NCBI RefSeq assembly: GCF_900176365.1
Contig: NZ_FWXY01000013.1
Coordinates: forward strand, 1-64,000
Reading direction: 5' to 3'
DNA: 64,000 nt
Origin: Desulfocicer vacuolatum DSM 3385
GTDB lineage: Bacteria > Desulfobacterota > Desulfobacteria > Desulfobacterales > Desulfobacteraceae
Both the position numbers and the translations under genes were made by a program. The notes beneath the pieces are model-generated. The model ran no database searches and was not told the DNA's origin. It saw nothing but the letters and a program-made list of their open reading frames with translations. Every line of letters starts with the position of its first letter. Positions within the stretch are counted from its first letter, which is position 1. Positions 14,959 to 23,552 of this stretch are shown one piece after another.

Positions 14959-17648
14959 AATATATCAGCTGGCTGGATATTAAGAATAAAATCAGAAAAG
15001 AAACCGATAACTTCAGAATTTTGCCCCAAGGGATTAAAAATCTTCATTTTTATCCGGATGAAATTATCGTTGAACAGAAAGAAGAAAATGCTGATACCGT
15101 AAAGGCGGCCTTTGAAAAATGGTTTCCAAATCCGGACACTTATGCTGCTGAAGATCAAAGAATCTATCTGGATATTGCCCGTTCAAGTATGGAGATTTCC
15201 ATTGAAACGAATTCTGAAGGCCGTATGGGGCTTGCAGAAAGACCAAGATTTGATCAACTTTATTTTTCAAAGGTGTTTCTTTCCGATGATGCATTAAAGC
15301 AAACTCCTAAACCTCGGCATAAAATCATTGCATTCCATTCCTTTAAAGGCGGCGTGGGAAGAACGCTTCACCTTGCGGCAATGATCAAATCCCTGAGCGA
15401 TGTAGTTAAAAAAAAAGGAATGGAAAAAAAGGTGTTGATCATTGACGGGGATCTTGAAGCACCGGGCATTACCTTCTGGGAAAAAAATAAAGTCGGTGGA
15501 ACTGCCAACATTGGATTTACACAGTTTCTGGATGCTGTCCAATATGCTGACCCGGATACCGATTACACCATGGAGGCCATAACCCAGTATTTTGCCGAAG
15601 AAATTCAACGGTTCGAGCAGGTTGTTGAAACTACCAAACTATATGTTTTGCCGGCGTTCAGCGACCCTGCGGACCTGTTCCATATCAACGTCAAGCCCGA
15701 ACATCTTTCACACCATGACCGCCCATGGAAACTCAGGGAGTGCATTGACAGGCTTGCCGGCGAGATCAATGCCGATTATGTGTTCATTGACCTGCGTGCC
15801 GGAATCAGTGAACTGAGTGCACCCTTTCTTCTTGATCCGTATATTGACCGTTTTCTTGTCACAACATTATCGGAACAGTCCATTTCAGGAACGGAACTCA
15901 TTTTGAAAGAAATGGCAAAAATAAATATGACGGAAAATAAAGTTAAAAAAACATTGCTACCTGAAATTCTTATTTCCATGGTATCGCCGGATCAGGATGA
16001 TAAACGTTTAATAGAGGCCAAAGCCCGGTTTGACAAAACGATTTTCGGTATTGAAAATGCGGCTGGAACCGATCCGGATACGGAAGGGGAGTTATTATCA
16101 GATCCAATTGCAATAAAGCAAACCCCATTCAAGAGTGAATTGCTCGGAGTTAGATCATGGGAAGATGTCTGGCAGAACGGCGGTTCTTTAATTCAAACAT
16201 TTACGGATTATTTTGAAGGCCTTGAAGAATCTGAGGATGAGGACAGCTTGCCTGGTGGCGGGGATCATGATGAGCAGTTGAAAAAATTGAAAGATTTTTG
16301 CTCAAACCATGTTTTTGCTGAAAATGTTCAATCGGGCAGTTTTTTAAAAACCGGTTTTTTTAAAGAGTTCCCAAGGCAATATTTTCGGACCCTGCCTTTG
16401 GTCGTGTCTCTGGGCACGAAAGGTGCCGGAAAAACTTTCCATTTTATGCGCATGACACAGTTAATGGCCTATAAAAAATTTTGCGACAGCATTGAACCCG
16501 ATAAGGTTGAGATCAACGCAGATTTTTTTCCAATATTGCGATCCAGTGAAATTGATGGGGAATCCGATATTATACAGCAACTGAAATCAGGCCTGCCCTT
16601 GTTTGACGCCTTTGATTATGATGACTTTACAACAAGCATAGAACGGTTTCGGGATGAGGAACATTCTGAATCTGAGTGGAAAGATTTCTGGGGAAAAAAG
16701 ATCATTCAGGCAGTATCCGGGAACAATGATAATATAACGAGCTTCAGACAACTGAATGAGACCTTGAAAGATAAGCCTCTTGTTCTCCTCATTGACGGAT
16801 TGGAGAATTTTTTTCCGGATATTCATTCAAGTGAAAAACAGCAAAATGCCATTTCCGCATTGCTCAATATTCCAGGCCGGCTCAGCGAAATACGGGAGCG
16901 TCATATGGGCTTGATCATTTTCCTGCGTCAGGATTATCTTGACAGTGCCAAAAGACAGAACAGCGGTCAGCTTGAAAAGAAATATGAAAATTATAAGCTT
17001 TTATGGGATGAAACCGCTTTTTTACGTCTGGTGTTCTGGCTTGCTATAACTTCAGGAGCCCTTGAAACAGAGAGGGCGCTGGACCCGTCTGCCATGGGCA
17101 AAGAACAGTTGAACCGGCAACTGAAAAAACTCTGGGGTCTCAAACTGGGGCAGGACAAGTCCAAAGAAGCTTATACCATTAACTGGGTATATGGGGCTTT
17201 ATCCGATTTTAAAGGGTACCTCCAGGCCAGGGATGTGGTTCGTTTTCTTGCAGAAGCAGCAAAAGAATCTGAAATACTTGCAACGGGCCAATGGAAAGGT
17301 CGATTGCTTCCCCCTGCTGCAATACGAAAGGCCATCAATGGGTGCAGTACGGATCGTGTTAAAGAATTGAAACAAGAATCAAAAGTGTTCCGGAAGTGGA
17401 CCGAGTCTCTGGAATCCCAAAAAGAGGAGCTTGTCATTCCTTTTTCTAAATCATTGCTCCCTGAGGACAGCAGAGAATTGAAAAAGCTGGGTGTTGTTTA
17501 CGAAGATATCAGTGATTCCGGTGAGGAATTTCGGTTTTATATTCCCGAGATTTACCGCCTTGGCCTGGGATTTAAATTTAAAAGCGGGGCTCGGCCCAAA
17601 GTATTGAGCATTAAACGCAAGGCAGTGGGAAAAGGCCTACTTTCATAG
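14955..17648 (+). CDS. Large protein with a ParA/MinD-like domain and a second P-loop NTPase domain
   Basis: 897 residues. Residues 1-120 form a unique N-terminus. KGGVGRT at 131-137 is a deviant Walker A of the ParA/MinD (SIMIBI) class, followed by IDGDLEAPG (163-171) and VFIDLRAG (277-283). A second nucleotide-binding domain has Walker A GTKGAGKT (487-494) and Walker B LVLLIDGLENFF (609-620), with an arginine-bearing FLRQDY segment after it, as in AAA/STAND-type ATPases. The C-terminal third is helical. No membrane segment or signal was seen. It overlaps the preceding small gene and lies among defence-type remnants near a tRNA, so a role in phage defence or a similar switch is plausible but unproven. 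It ends in TAG. Confidence 0.75.
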   Translation: MKYISWLDIKNKIRKETDNFRILPQGIKNLHFYPDEIIVEQKEENADTVKAAFEKWFPNPDTYAAEDQRIYLDIARSSMEISIETNSEGRMGLAERPRFDQLYFSKVFLSDDALKQTPKPRHKIIAFHSFKGGVGRTLHLAAMIKSLSDVVKKKGMEKKVLIIDGDLEAPGITFWEKNKVGGTANIGFTQFLDAVQYADPDTDYTMEAITQYFAEEIQRFEQVVETTKLYVLPAFSDPADLFHINVKPEHLSHHDRPWKLRECIDRLAGEINADYVFIDLRAGISELSAPFLLDPYIDRFLVTTLSEQSISGTELILKEMAKINMTENKVKKTLLPEILISMVSPDQDDKRLIEAKARFDKTIFGIENAAGTDPDTEGELLSDPIAIKQTPFKSELLGVRSWEDVWQNGGSLIQTFTDYFEGLEESEDEDSLPGGGDHDEQLKKLKDFCSNHVFAENVQSGSFLKTGFFKEFPRQYFRTLPLVVSLGTKGAGKTFHFMRMTQLMAYKKFCDSIEPDKVEINADFFPILRSSEIDGESDIIQQLKSGLPLFDAFDYDDFTTSIERFRDEEHSESEWKDFWGKKIIQAVSGNNDNITSFRQLNETLKDKPLVLLIDGLENFFPDIHSSEKQQNAISALLNIPGRLSEIRERHMGLIIFLRQDYLDSAKRQNSGQLEKKYENYKLLWDETAFLRLVFWLAITSGALETERALDPSAMGKEQLNRQLKKLWGLKLGQDKSKEAYTINWVYGALSDFKGYLQARDVVRFLAEAAKESEILATGQWKGRLLPPAAIRKAINGCSTDRVKELKQESKVFRKWTESLESQKEELVIPFSKSLLPEDSRELKKLGVVYEDISDSGEEFRFYIPEIYRLGLGFKFKSGARPKVLSIKRKAVGKGLLS

Positions 17649-17737
17649 AATTTCATTTTATTTGTTGTGAAAAATGAATTTAAAACTTATATTATTAGGT
17701 TTTAGCACTATTAAAAACTAATATTATGGTGTTTAAA

Positions 17738-18052
17738 ATGAAAAGACAATTACCTTTGCCGGTCCGGTCAGGGTTAAAAAAATTGGGGGATGATATCAGG
17801 AGAGCCCGCTTAAGAAGAGGCCTTAAAATGAGCGTTTTGGCGGACAGGGCCGGCATCAGTCTTGAGACATTGTCCAAAATTCAAAAGGGACATCCCGGGG
17901 TCGGAATGGGTAAATATGCGGCTGTTATTTTCGGATTGGGTCTTGGGGTGGAGTGGATGAAATTGGCATCCATTGAAAATGATACCATGGGCCGTATGCT
18001 GGACGATGAAAATATGCCCAAAAGAGTCCGGGATAAAAAAAGAAGTACCTGA
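17738..18052 (+). CDS. HipB-like XRE-family antitoxin/regulator
   Basis: 104 residues. The middle holds an XRE helix-turn-helix (MSVLADRAGISLETLSKIQKG), and the C-terminus has the basic PKRVRDKKRS tail typical of HipB proteins paired with HipA kinases. HipB would bind its own promoter and neutralise HipA. An in-frame ATG at 17726 is possible, but 17738 has a better upstream spacing to GGTG. Its TGA overlaps the start of a hipA stub (TGATG), exactly the arrangement of hipBA, but the toxin gene has been lost, leaving an orphan regulator. Confidence 0.8.
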   Translation: MKRQLPLPVRSGLKKLGDDIRRARLRRGLKMSVLADRAGISLETLSKIQKGHPGVGMGKYAAVIFGLGLGVEWMKLASIENDTMGRMLDDENMPKRVRDKKRST

Positions 18053-18117
18053 TGTCAAAAACAATTTTGGTCCATATTGATTTAAATGGTCTGATCCACC
18101 ATGAAAAGCAGCAATAA
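18052..18117 (+). pseudogene. Truncated hipA stub (5' end only)
   Basis: ATG overlaps the HipB stop. The first ~17 residues, MSKTILVHIDLNGLIHH, fit the N-terminus of HipA-type kinases that follow this HipB class, then the frame hits TAA after 21 residues. About five residues later the DNA becomes the 3' part of an unrelated helicase gene. This looks like a deletion that joined hipA to that helicase. The identification rests on a short match plus the position. Confidence 0.55.
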
Positions 18118-18587
18118 AGAGTCGAGATATCCGAATTGTTGTGGCCACTGATGCTGCTTGTGAAGGATTGAATCTTCAAACCCTTGGTACCTTGATTAAT
18201 ATCGATCTGCCCTGGAATCCATCCCGGCTTGAACAGCGTCTGGGGAGAATTAAACGGTTTGGTTAGGCCAGAAAATTTGTGGATATGGTAAACTTGGTTT
18301 ATAGCGGCACCCAGGACGAAAAAATTTATAATGTCCTTTCCGAACGTTTAAAAGATACCTACGACATTTTTGGGAGTATTCCAGACACCATAGACGACGA
18401 TTGGATAGATGAGGAAGAAAAGTTAAAAGAAAGAATGGATGCGTATATGCACGAAAGAAGAAAAGCTCAGAATGCTTTTTCCATAAAATATCAATCGAGC
18501 CTTAATCCCGAAACCCATCTCTGGGAACGATGTGCAAAAGTCCTTTCCCGCAGGGATATTATAAACAAGCTCAGCCAACCATGGTGA
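18105..18587 (+). pseudogene. 3' remnant of a SNF2-type helicase gene, with an in-frame TAG
   Basis: Open from 18105 without a start codon. It encodes [33 protein letters not shown] and KRFG, the C-terminal helicase motifs V-VI of SNF2-like enzymes, then TAG at 18264-18266, then ARKFVDMVNLVYSGTQDEKIYNVLSERLKD and a helical tail. Relatives usually have glutamine (CAG) at the TAG position, so one C-to-T change explains it. Helicases with this tail occur in phage-defence systems such as DISARM-like ones. With the N-terminal two thirds missing it is surely inactive. Confidence 0.75.
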
Positions 18588-18602
18588 TTTAACAGCACAA
18601 AC

Positions 18603-18643
18603 AAAAAAAGAGTTGCACCCTTTAAGGATGACAACTCTTTTTT
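18603..18643 (-). terminator. Rho-independent terminator downstream of tRNA-Phe
   Basis: AAAAAAAGAGTTG at 18603-18615 is complementary to CAACTCTTTTTTT. A and T runs on both sides make it usable from either strand. It lies just after the CCA end of the tRNA gene. Confidence 0.8.
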
Positions 18644-18645
18644 TG

Positions 18646-18721
18646 TGGTGCCCAGGAACAGAATCGAACTGCTGACACGGGGATTTTCAGTCCCCTGCTC
18701 TACCGACTGAGCTACCTGGGC
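18646..18721 (-). tRNA. tRNA-Phe (anticodon GAA)
   Basis: On the minus strand, acceptor arm GCCCAGG pairs with CCTGGGC, followed by encoded A-CCA (CCA at 18648-18646). The anticodon stem GGGGA/TCCCC encloses CTGAAAA, giving anticodon GAA. The D arm (AGCTCAGTCGGTAGAGC) and T arm (TTCGATTC) are canonical. Its 3' end faces the accessory islet at 14.1-18.6 kb, the usual side for integrated elements, but no repeated tRNA end was found at the far side. Confidence 0.97.
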
Positions 18722-18756
18722 CCGTCAAAAACAATGACGTTATAGTTGAATGGCCC

Positions 18757-19515
18757 CTATGTGTCAAGGGCTTTTTTGCCAAGATCTCCAAAATAGTGCT
18801 GCACAAGGGCACAGGCCGTCAAAGAAGCGGTTTCGGCCCGCAGTATTCTGGAACCAAGGGAAAAGGCTGAAAAACCGGCAGCCCTGGCCGCTTCAATTTC
18901 AGATTCCGGGAATCCACCCTCGGGGCCGATGAGCACCATGATTTTTTTGGGGGGAGACGTTTTGGAAATAGCAATGTTGCCAAAGGGAACAGATTCCTTT
19001 TCCCAAAAGGCAATTTTTTCATCATGGTCTTGGCTCATACCAAGCAGAGCATCAAAGGAGACAGGGGGGGCAATAAGGGGCAATTGGCTTCTTTTGCATT
19101 GTTTCATGGCTTCCCTGGAGATTCTTTGCCACCTTTCCACCCGGGCTGAAAGCTTTTTGGGATCCGGCCGGGGGATGGAGCGGTGGGCAAAAAAGGGAAT
19201 CCATTGGGTAATACCAAGCTCTGTGAGATGGCGGATAATCATATCCATTTTTTTATCCTTGAGCATTCCCTGGGCCACGGTGATGGACACAGGGGATTCC
19301 CCCCGGGAAATTGTCCGGGATAAGAGGGACAGTTCAACTTTCCCGGCATCCATGGATACAATGCAGGCTTCCCAGCAGGTGCCGTCCCCATGGACAAGTT
19401 CCACACGGTCTCCAATGTTTTGCCGAAGGACCTGGGTCAGGTGTCTGGCATCCTGTCCTTCTATGAAAGCGGTGTTTTGTGAGATATTTTGCCGGGGGAT
19501 GTAAAATCGATGCAT
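18757..19515 (-). CDS. rsmE: 16S rRNA (uracil(1498)-N3)-methyltransferase
   Basis: Methylates U1498 of 16S rRNA, using S-adenosylmethionine. The protein has 252 residues, a normal length, and starts MHRFYIP. The start at 19515 is supported by AAGGA 6 bases upstream, and a longer frame from 19635 is not. The knotted SPOUT-type C-terminus is visible in VLIGPEGGFPESEIEAA and LGSRILRAETA. It ends in TAG, with the next in-frame stop about 14 codons later. It lies directly before tRNA-Phe on the same strand. Confidence 0.93.
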   Translation of the reverse strand: MHRFYIPRQNISQNTAFIEGQDARHLTQVLRQNIGDRVELVHGDGTCWEACIVSMDAGKVELSLLSRTISRGESPVSITVAQGMLKDKKMDMIIRHLTELGITQWIPFFAHRSIPRPDPKKLSARVERWQRISREAMKQCKRSQLPLIAPPVSFDALLGMSQDHDEKIAFWEKESVPFGNIAISKTSPPKKIMVLIGPEGGFPESEIEAARAAGFSAFSLGSRILRAETASLTACALVQHYFGDLGKKALDT

Positions 19516-19723
19516 GGGCTTTCCTTTTAACCTGATTTGGGGGCAACAACCCAGGTGATAGCCTGGGTGGGCTTTGCCCCGGGGTGTGCCTTTGCATTGT
19601 CCGGTTGATTCAGGTTCACTGACAGGACTTGACACAAAAACGCGCCTTTGATATTTCTATTATGTTTTGGAGTGAACAATAATTTTAAAATGAGCTGGTG
19701 TCAACAGCTTGTCAGGAGTTTTC

Positions 19724-20086
19724 ATGGTAAATCCGGAAGACCTGAAATTGGATGATGTTCAAGATTTTGACCCTGATGGGGAAATCATTGAATTGACCCA
19801 GATTGTTGACGAAGACGAATCTCTTGATGATGTCATTGAATTGACTGAGCCCATTCAGGACGATGACCCATCAGCACCTGTCATTGAGAAAACCGTTACC
19901 GGTGATGAAGCGGTTTCCCATGAACAGGTTTGCCGGGCACTGGAAAAAATCATTGAGGAAAAATATGGCCATCGCATGGATGCGCTGTTTTCCGAGGTGA
20001 TTGAAAAAGTGGTGACAAAAGAGATGGATGCCATTAAAAATAGTTTATTAAAGGTCCTTACAGAAAAAACAATCCCCCTGGGCTGA
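19724..20086 (+). CDS. Small acidic protein of unknown function
   Basis: 120 residues, not recognised with confidence. The first half is very acidic with repeated IIELT/VIELTE blocks (EIIELTQIVDEDESLDDVIELTEPI). The second half is helical, ALEKIIEEKYGHRMDALFSEVIEKVV. This resembles short proteins of delta-type proteobacteria with a DUF2497-like helical end, but the match is loose. The start at 19724 follows AGGAG with a 5-base spacer, and an upstream start at 19709 lacks that. The gene precedes valS, with a 317-base gap. Confidence 0.7.
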   Translation: MVNPEDLKLDDVQDFDPDGEIIELTQIVDEDESLDDVIELTEPIQDDDPSAPVIEKTVTGDEAVSHEQVCRALEKIIEEKYGHRMDALFSEVIEKVVTKEMDAIKNSLLKVLTEKTIPLG

Positions 20087-20403
20087 AGACCCAGGAGGTT
20101 AAGGCCCCTTGTAAGGAGTACTTTTTTTAAAATACACGGGTTGAAAAAAATATGCCGTACCCGGCAGTTCATTCCTTGGGCAATGGGGTTCATGGGCTTT
20201 TTTGCCGTTTTTTTACAGGGCCGTATTTTGACCTTGATCTGTGCGCAAAGATGGAAACTCCCCACGGATGTGGGGTACGTTTCCCATAAAGCGTTTTGCC
20301 GGCGGGTTTGTATATTGATGCGGTACATGGCGTGATGAAATGGATTTTGAGGGGGACTCTATGTATCCCCTTTTTTTATTAATACGTTTTTAGGAGTTAG
20401 TGT
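20087..20403 (+). other. Gap before valS
   Basis: No gene or known repeat was seen. GGGGA...TCCCC followed by seven T (about 20350-20377) could be a weak terminator. TAGGAG at 20391-20396 is the valS ribosome site. A 64-codon frame inside has no coding character. Confidence 0.5.
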
Positions 20404-23064
20404 ATGAGTTCTGATTCTCTTGACAAAGGATATGATCCTTCTGGAATTGAGGAAAAATGGTATAAATACTGGGTGGACAACGGTTTTTTTAAAGCCAATG
20501 AAGAAAGTGATCAAAAGCCCTATGCCATTGTGATCCCCCCTCCGAATATTACAGGTGTGCTTCACATGGGTCATGCCCTGAACAATACCGTACAGGATAT
20601 CATGTGCCGTCACAGACGACTTTGTGGAGATAATGTCCTGTGGATGCCGGGGACAGACCATGCCGGTATTGCCACCCAGAATATTGTGGAGAAGAATCTG
20701 GCAAAAAAAGGGGTGACCCGGGATCAGCTCAAGAGAGAAGAATTCATTGACGAGGTGTGGAAGTGGAAGGAGCATTCCGGCGGTGCCATCATCAATCAGC
20801 TGAAACGTCTGGGGGCGTCCTGTGACTGGGATCGTGAGCGATTCACCATGGACGAGGGCCTGTCCGATGCCGTGAGAAAAGTTTTTGTAAGGCTGTACAA
20901 GGAAGAACTCATCTACCAGGGCCTTTATATCATCAACTGGTGTCCTCGGTGTAAAACCGCTTTGTCCGACCTTGAAGTGGATCATGAAGAGCAGGACAGC
21001 TTTCTTTATCACATCCGCTATCCCTTTGAAAGTGGTGAAGGTGGGCTTGTGGTGGCCACCACCCGGCCGGAAACCATGTTCGGGGATACGGCAGTGGCTC
21101 TTAATCCCAATGATCAACGCTATCAGGATCTCACAGAAACCCATGTGTGTCTGCCCCTCACAGACCGTAAGATTCCCATTATCCGGGATGACTATGTGGA
21201 CACAGAATTTGGCACCGGTGCCCTGAAAGTGACCCCGGCCCATGATCCCAATGACTTTCATCTGGGCAATCGCCATAATCTGGAAAGTATTAAAGTCATT
21301 GACGATGACGGTATCATGACCGACGGGGCAGGGCGGTTTAACGGCCAGGAACGATTTGAGTGCCGTAAACAAGCCCTTGAGGCCCTGGAAGCCGAAGGGT
21401 TTCTGGTGAAAAAAGAGCCCCTTAAGAATTCCGTGGGCCATTGTTATCGTTGTAAAACCGTGGTGGAGCCGTCCCTTTCCAAGCAATGGTTTGTAAAGGT
21501 GGGACCCTTGGCCAAGGAGGCGGCAGATGCCGTAAGGGAGGGAAAAACCCGTATCATCCCTGAAAATTGGTCCAAAACTTATTTTGAGTGGATGGACAAT
21601 ATCCAGGACTGGTGCATCTCCCGGCAGATCTGGTGGGGACACCGCATTCCGGTGTGGACATGTAAGGATTGTGGTAAAATCATGGTGGAAGAAGTTGATC
21701 CCACCGCCTGTGACAGCTGCGGTTCCAAAGAGCTTGTCCAGGAAACCGATGTGCTGGACACCTGGTTCAGCAGTGCCCTGTGGCCCTTTTCCACCATGGG
21801 ATGGCCTGAACAGACTCAGCTTTTAAAGACCTTTTATCCCACCAATGCCCTGGTCACCGGATTTGATATCCTCTTTTTCTGGGTGGCCCGGATGATGATG
21901 ATGGGCATTCATTTCATGGATGAAGTCCCCTTTAAAGATGTTTATATCCATGCATTGGTCCGGGATGAGCATGGCAAAAAAATGAGTAAATCCAAGGGCA
22001 ATGTGATTGATCCGTTAAAGGTGATTGACCAGTATGGTGCCGATGCCTTCAGGTTCACTCTGGCCGCCTTTGCTGCCCAGGGGCGGGATGTGAAAATGTC
22101 CGAGGACCGGGTGGAGGGATATCGCAATTTTGTGAACAAATTGTGGAATGCGGCCCGGTTTACCCTGATGCACCTTGAAAAAGGTCCCGGTGAAATGGAT
22201 GTCTCCCTTTTGTCTCTGCCTGAAAAATGGATATTGTCACGATCCAAGGCCACGGCAGATGCCGTACACCAGAGCATTGAAACCTTTAAGTTCAATGAAG
22301 CGGCAAGTGCGGCCTATCAGTTCACCTGGCATGAGTTCTGTGACTGGTATGTGGAGGCTGCCAAACCGGCCCTCTACGGCAAGGAAGGCGAAAAACGATG
22401 CCGGGTGGTAAGAGCGGTTATTTCTGAAGTGTTGGAAAACACATTGGTTATGCTTCACCCCTTTATGCCCTTTGTCACCGAAGAAATCTGGGAAAAACTT
22501 CCCACCACATCCGGTTCTGTCATGTCTGCCCGGTTCCCCGGGATTGAGGACAATGAACTTCTGGTAAGAGATGAAGCTGTGGAAGGCGACATGGAGCATG
22601 TCTTTGGTGTGATTTCTGGCATCAGGAACATTCGAAGCACCATGAATATTCCACCATCCATGCAGCTGGGTGTGAGCATGCAGACCATGGATGCCCGTGA
22701 ACGTCGCATCATTGAAGAGAACCATGCCATGATCGAAAATCTGGCACGGCTTGATTCCCTTGAAGTTACAGAACCGGGAGAGGCCCCACCCTCATCTGCC
22801 ACCGCCGTGGTGAACGGAACATCCATCTATGTTTCCCTCATGGGGGTCATTGATTTTGACAAAGAAGCAGCCCGTCTGGACAAAGAGATTGCCAAAGTAA
22901 CCAAGGAGCTTGTTGCTGTTTCCAAACGCCTGAACAATGAGAGCTTTCTTGAAAAAGCCCCGGAAGATGTGGTGGAAAAGGTCAAGGGAATTCAGCAGGG
23001 TCTGGAAGAAAAGAACGACAAACTCAGGGAAAATCTGGATCGAATTAATAAAATAGCCGGATAA
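20404..23064 (+). CDS. valS: Valyl-tRNA synthetase
   Basis: Charges tRNA-Val with valine. 886 residues, the usual size. Class I signatures are HMGH (54-57, within PPPNITGVLHMGHALN) and KMSKS (about 525-529, within HGKKMSKSKGN). The CP1 editing domain (TTRPETMFGDTAV, GALKVTPAHDPND) is present. The C-terminus is the ValRS coiled coil (DKEAARLDKEIAKVTKEL). A strong ribosome site, TAGGAG, supports the ATG at 20404. A clear terminator follows at 23144-23186. Confidence 0.97.
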   Translation: MSSDSLDKGYDPSGIEEKWYKYWVDNGFFKANEESDQKPYAIVIPPPNITGVLHMGHALNNTVQDIMCRHRRLCGDNVLWMPGTDHAGIATQNIVEKNLAKKGVTRDQLKREEFIDEVWKWKEHSGGAIINQLKRLGASCDWDRERFTMDEGLSDAVRKVFVRLYKEELIYQGLYIINWCPRCKTALSDLEVDHEEQDSFLYHIRYPFESGEGGLVVATTRPETMFGDTAVALNPNDQRYQDLTETHVCLPLTDRKIPIIRDDYVDTEFGTGALKVTPAHDPNDFHLGNRHNLESIKVIDDDGIMTDGAGRFNGQERFECRKQALEALEAEGFLVKKEPLKNSVGHCYRCKTVVEPSLSKQWFVKVGPLAKEAADAVREGKTRIIPENWSKTYFEWMDNIQDWCISRQIWWGHRIPVWTCKDCGKIMVEEVDPTACDSCGSKELVQETDVLDTWFSSALWPFSTMGWPEQTQLLKTFYPTNALVTGFDILFFWVARMMMMGIHFMDEVPFKDVYIHALVRDEHGKKMSKSKGNVIDPLKVIDQYGADAFRFTLAAFAAQGRDVKMSEDRVEGYRNFVNKLWNAARFTLMHLEKGPGEMDVSLLSLPEKWILSRSKATADAVHQSIETFKFNEAASAAYQFTWHEFCDWYVEAAKPALYGKEGEKRCRVVRAVISEVLENTLVMLHPFMPFVTEEIWEKLPTTSGSVMSARFPGIEDNELLVRDEAVEGDMEHVFGVISGIRNIRSTMNIPPSMQLGVSMQTMDARERRIIEENHAMIENLARLDSLEVTEPGEAPPSSATAVVNGTSIYVSLMGVIDFDKEAARLDKEIAKVTKELVAVSKRLNNESFLEKAPEDVVEKVKGIQQGLEEKNDKLRENLDRINKIAG

Positions 23065-23143
23065 ACGGTGGGATAGGTTCTGCCCCCCCCGGAGCTGGGG
23101 TTTCCAGGGCTTTTAACACCAATGTCAGGCAGTTTAAATATCA

Positions 23144-23186
23144 CAAGGCGGTCGGGGATGTTAACTTATTCCCGGCCGCCTTTTTG
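23144..23186 (+). terminator. Rho-independent terminator after valS
   Basis: AAGGCGGTCGGGGA pairs with TTCCCGGCCGCCTT (one mismatch), followed by a T tract. It lies 80 bases past the valS stop. Confidence 0.8.
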
Positions 23187-23365
23187 ATATAACTGCCACG
23201 GGCAGACCGTATTCTGACCCGGTTCTGCCCACAACAAAGCTTGAAATACCCCTCTGATTTGCGGAGTATTTCATATAACCGCCACGGGCAGACCGTATTC
23301 TGATCCGGCTCCGCCCACAACAAAGTTTGAAATACCCCCCGGTTTGTGGAGTATTTCATATAAAA
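23187..23365 (-). repeat. Tandem pair of family A palindromic repeats
   Basis: Two complete units head to tail in inverse orientation, each running CCGCCACGGGCAGACCG (or ACTGCCACGGG) ... CTGCCCACAACAAAG ... GCGGAGTATTTCATATAA. The two units differ at about a tenth of positions, so the doubling is not recent. Confidence 0.85.
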
Positions 23366-23552
23366 TTGCCCATTTGAGTTCCCGGGGGATCTGCATCCTT
23401 CTTGACACCAATTAACGCACCTGTTAAAAATGAACCAAGATGTAAAATCAGTGCCACAGAATCCATTAATATTTTGTTTTGTATGATCTTCCGGTGTCAA
23501 TATCTTGTTGATGCAAACCCCCAATAATATCAATGTTTTATTTGAGGTTAAC

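Larger units (their letters stand above)
23065..23552. other. valS-lepA intergenic region
   Basis: Contains the valS terminator (23144-23186) and a tandem pair of family A repeats (23187-23365). The rest, up to the lepA ribosome site GAGG at 23544, is AT-rich and probably holds the lepA promoter. No gene was seen. Confidence 0.7.

Noticed and set aside
14092-18600. Prophage or integrative element with integrase beside tRNA-Phe
   Set aside because: No integrase, excisionase or duplicated tRNA end could be seen; only an islet is supported.
20359-21642. 427-codon frame on the minus strand opposite valS
   Set aside because: Antisense shadow of valS. The residues look like reverse-complement translation (many His, Gly, Pro), there is no ribosome site, and valS motifs explain the region.
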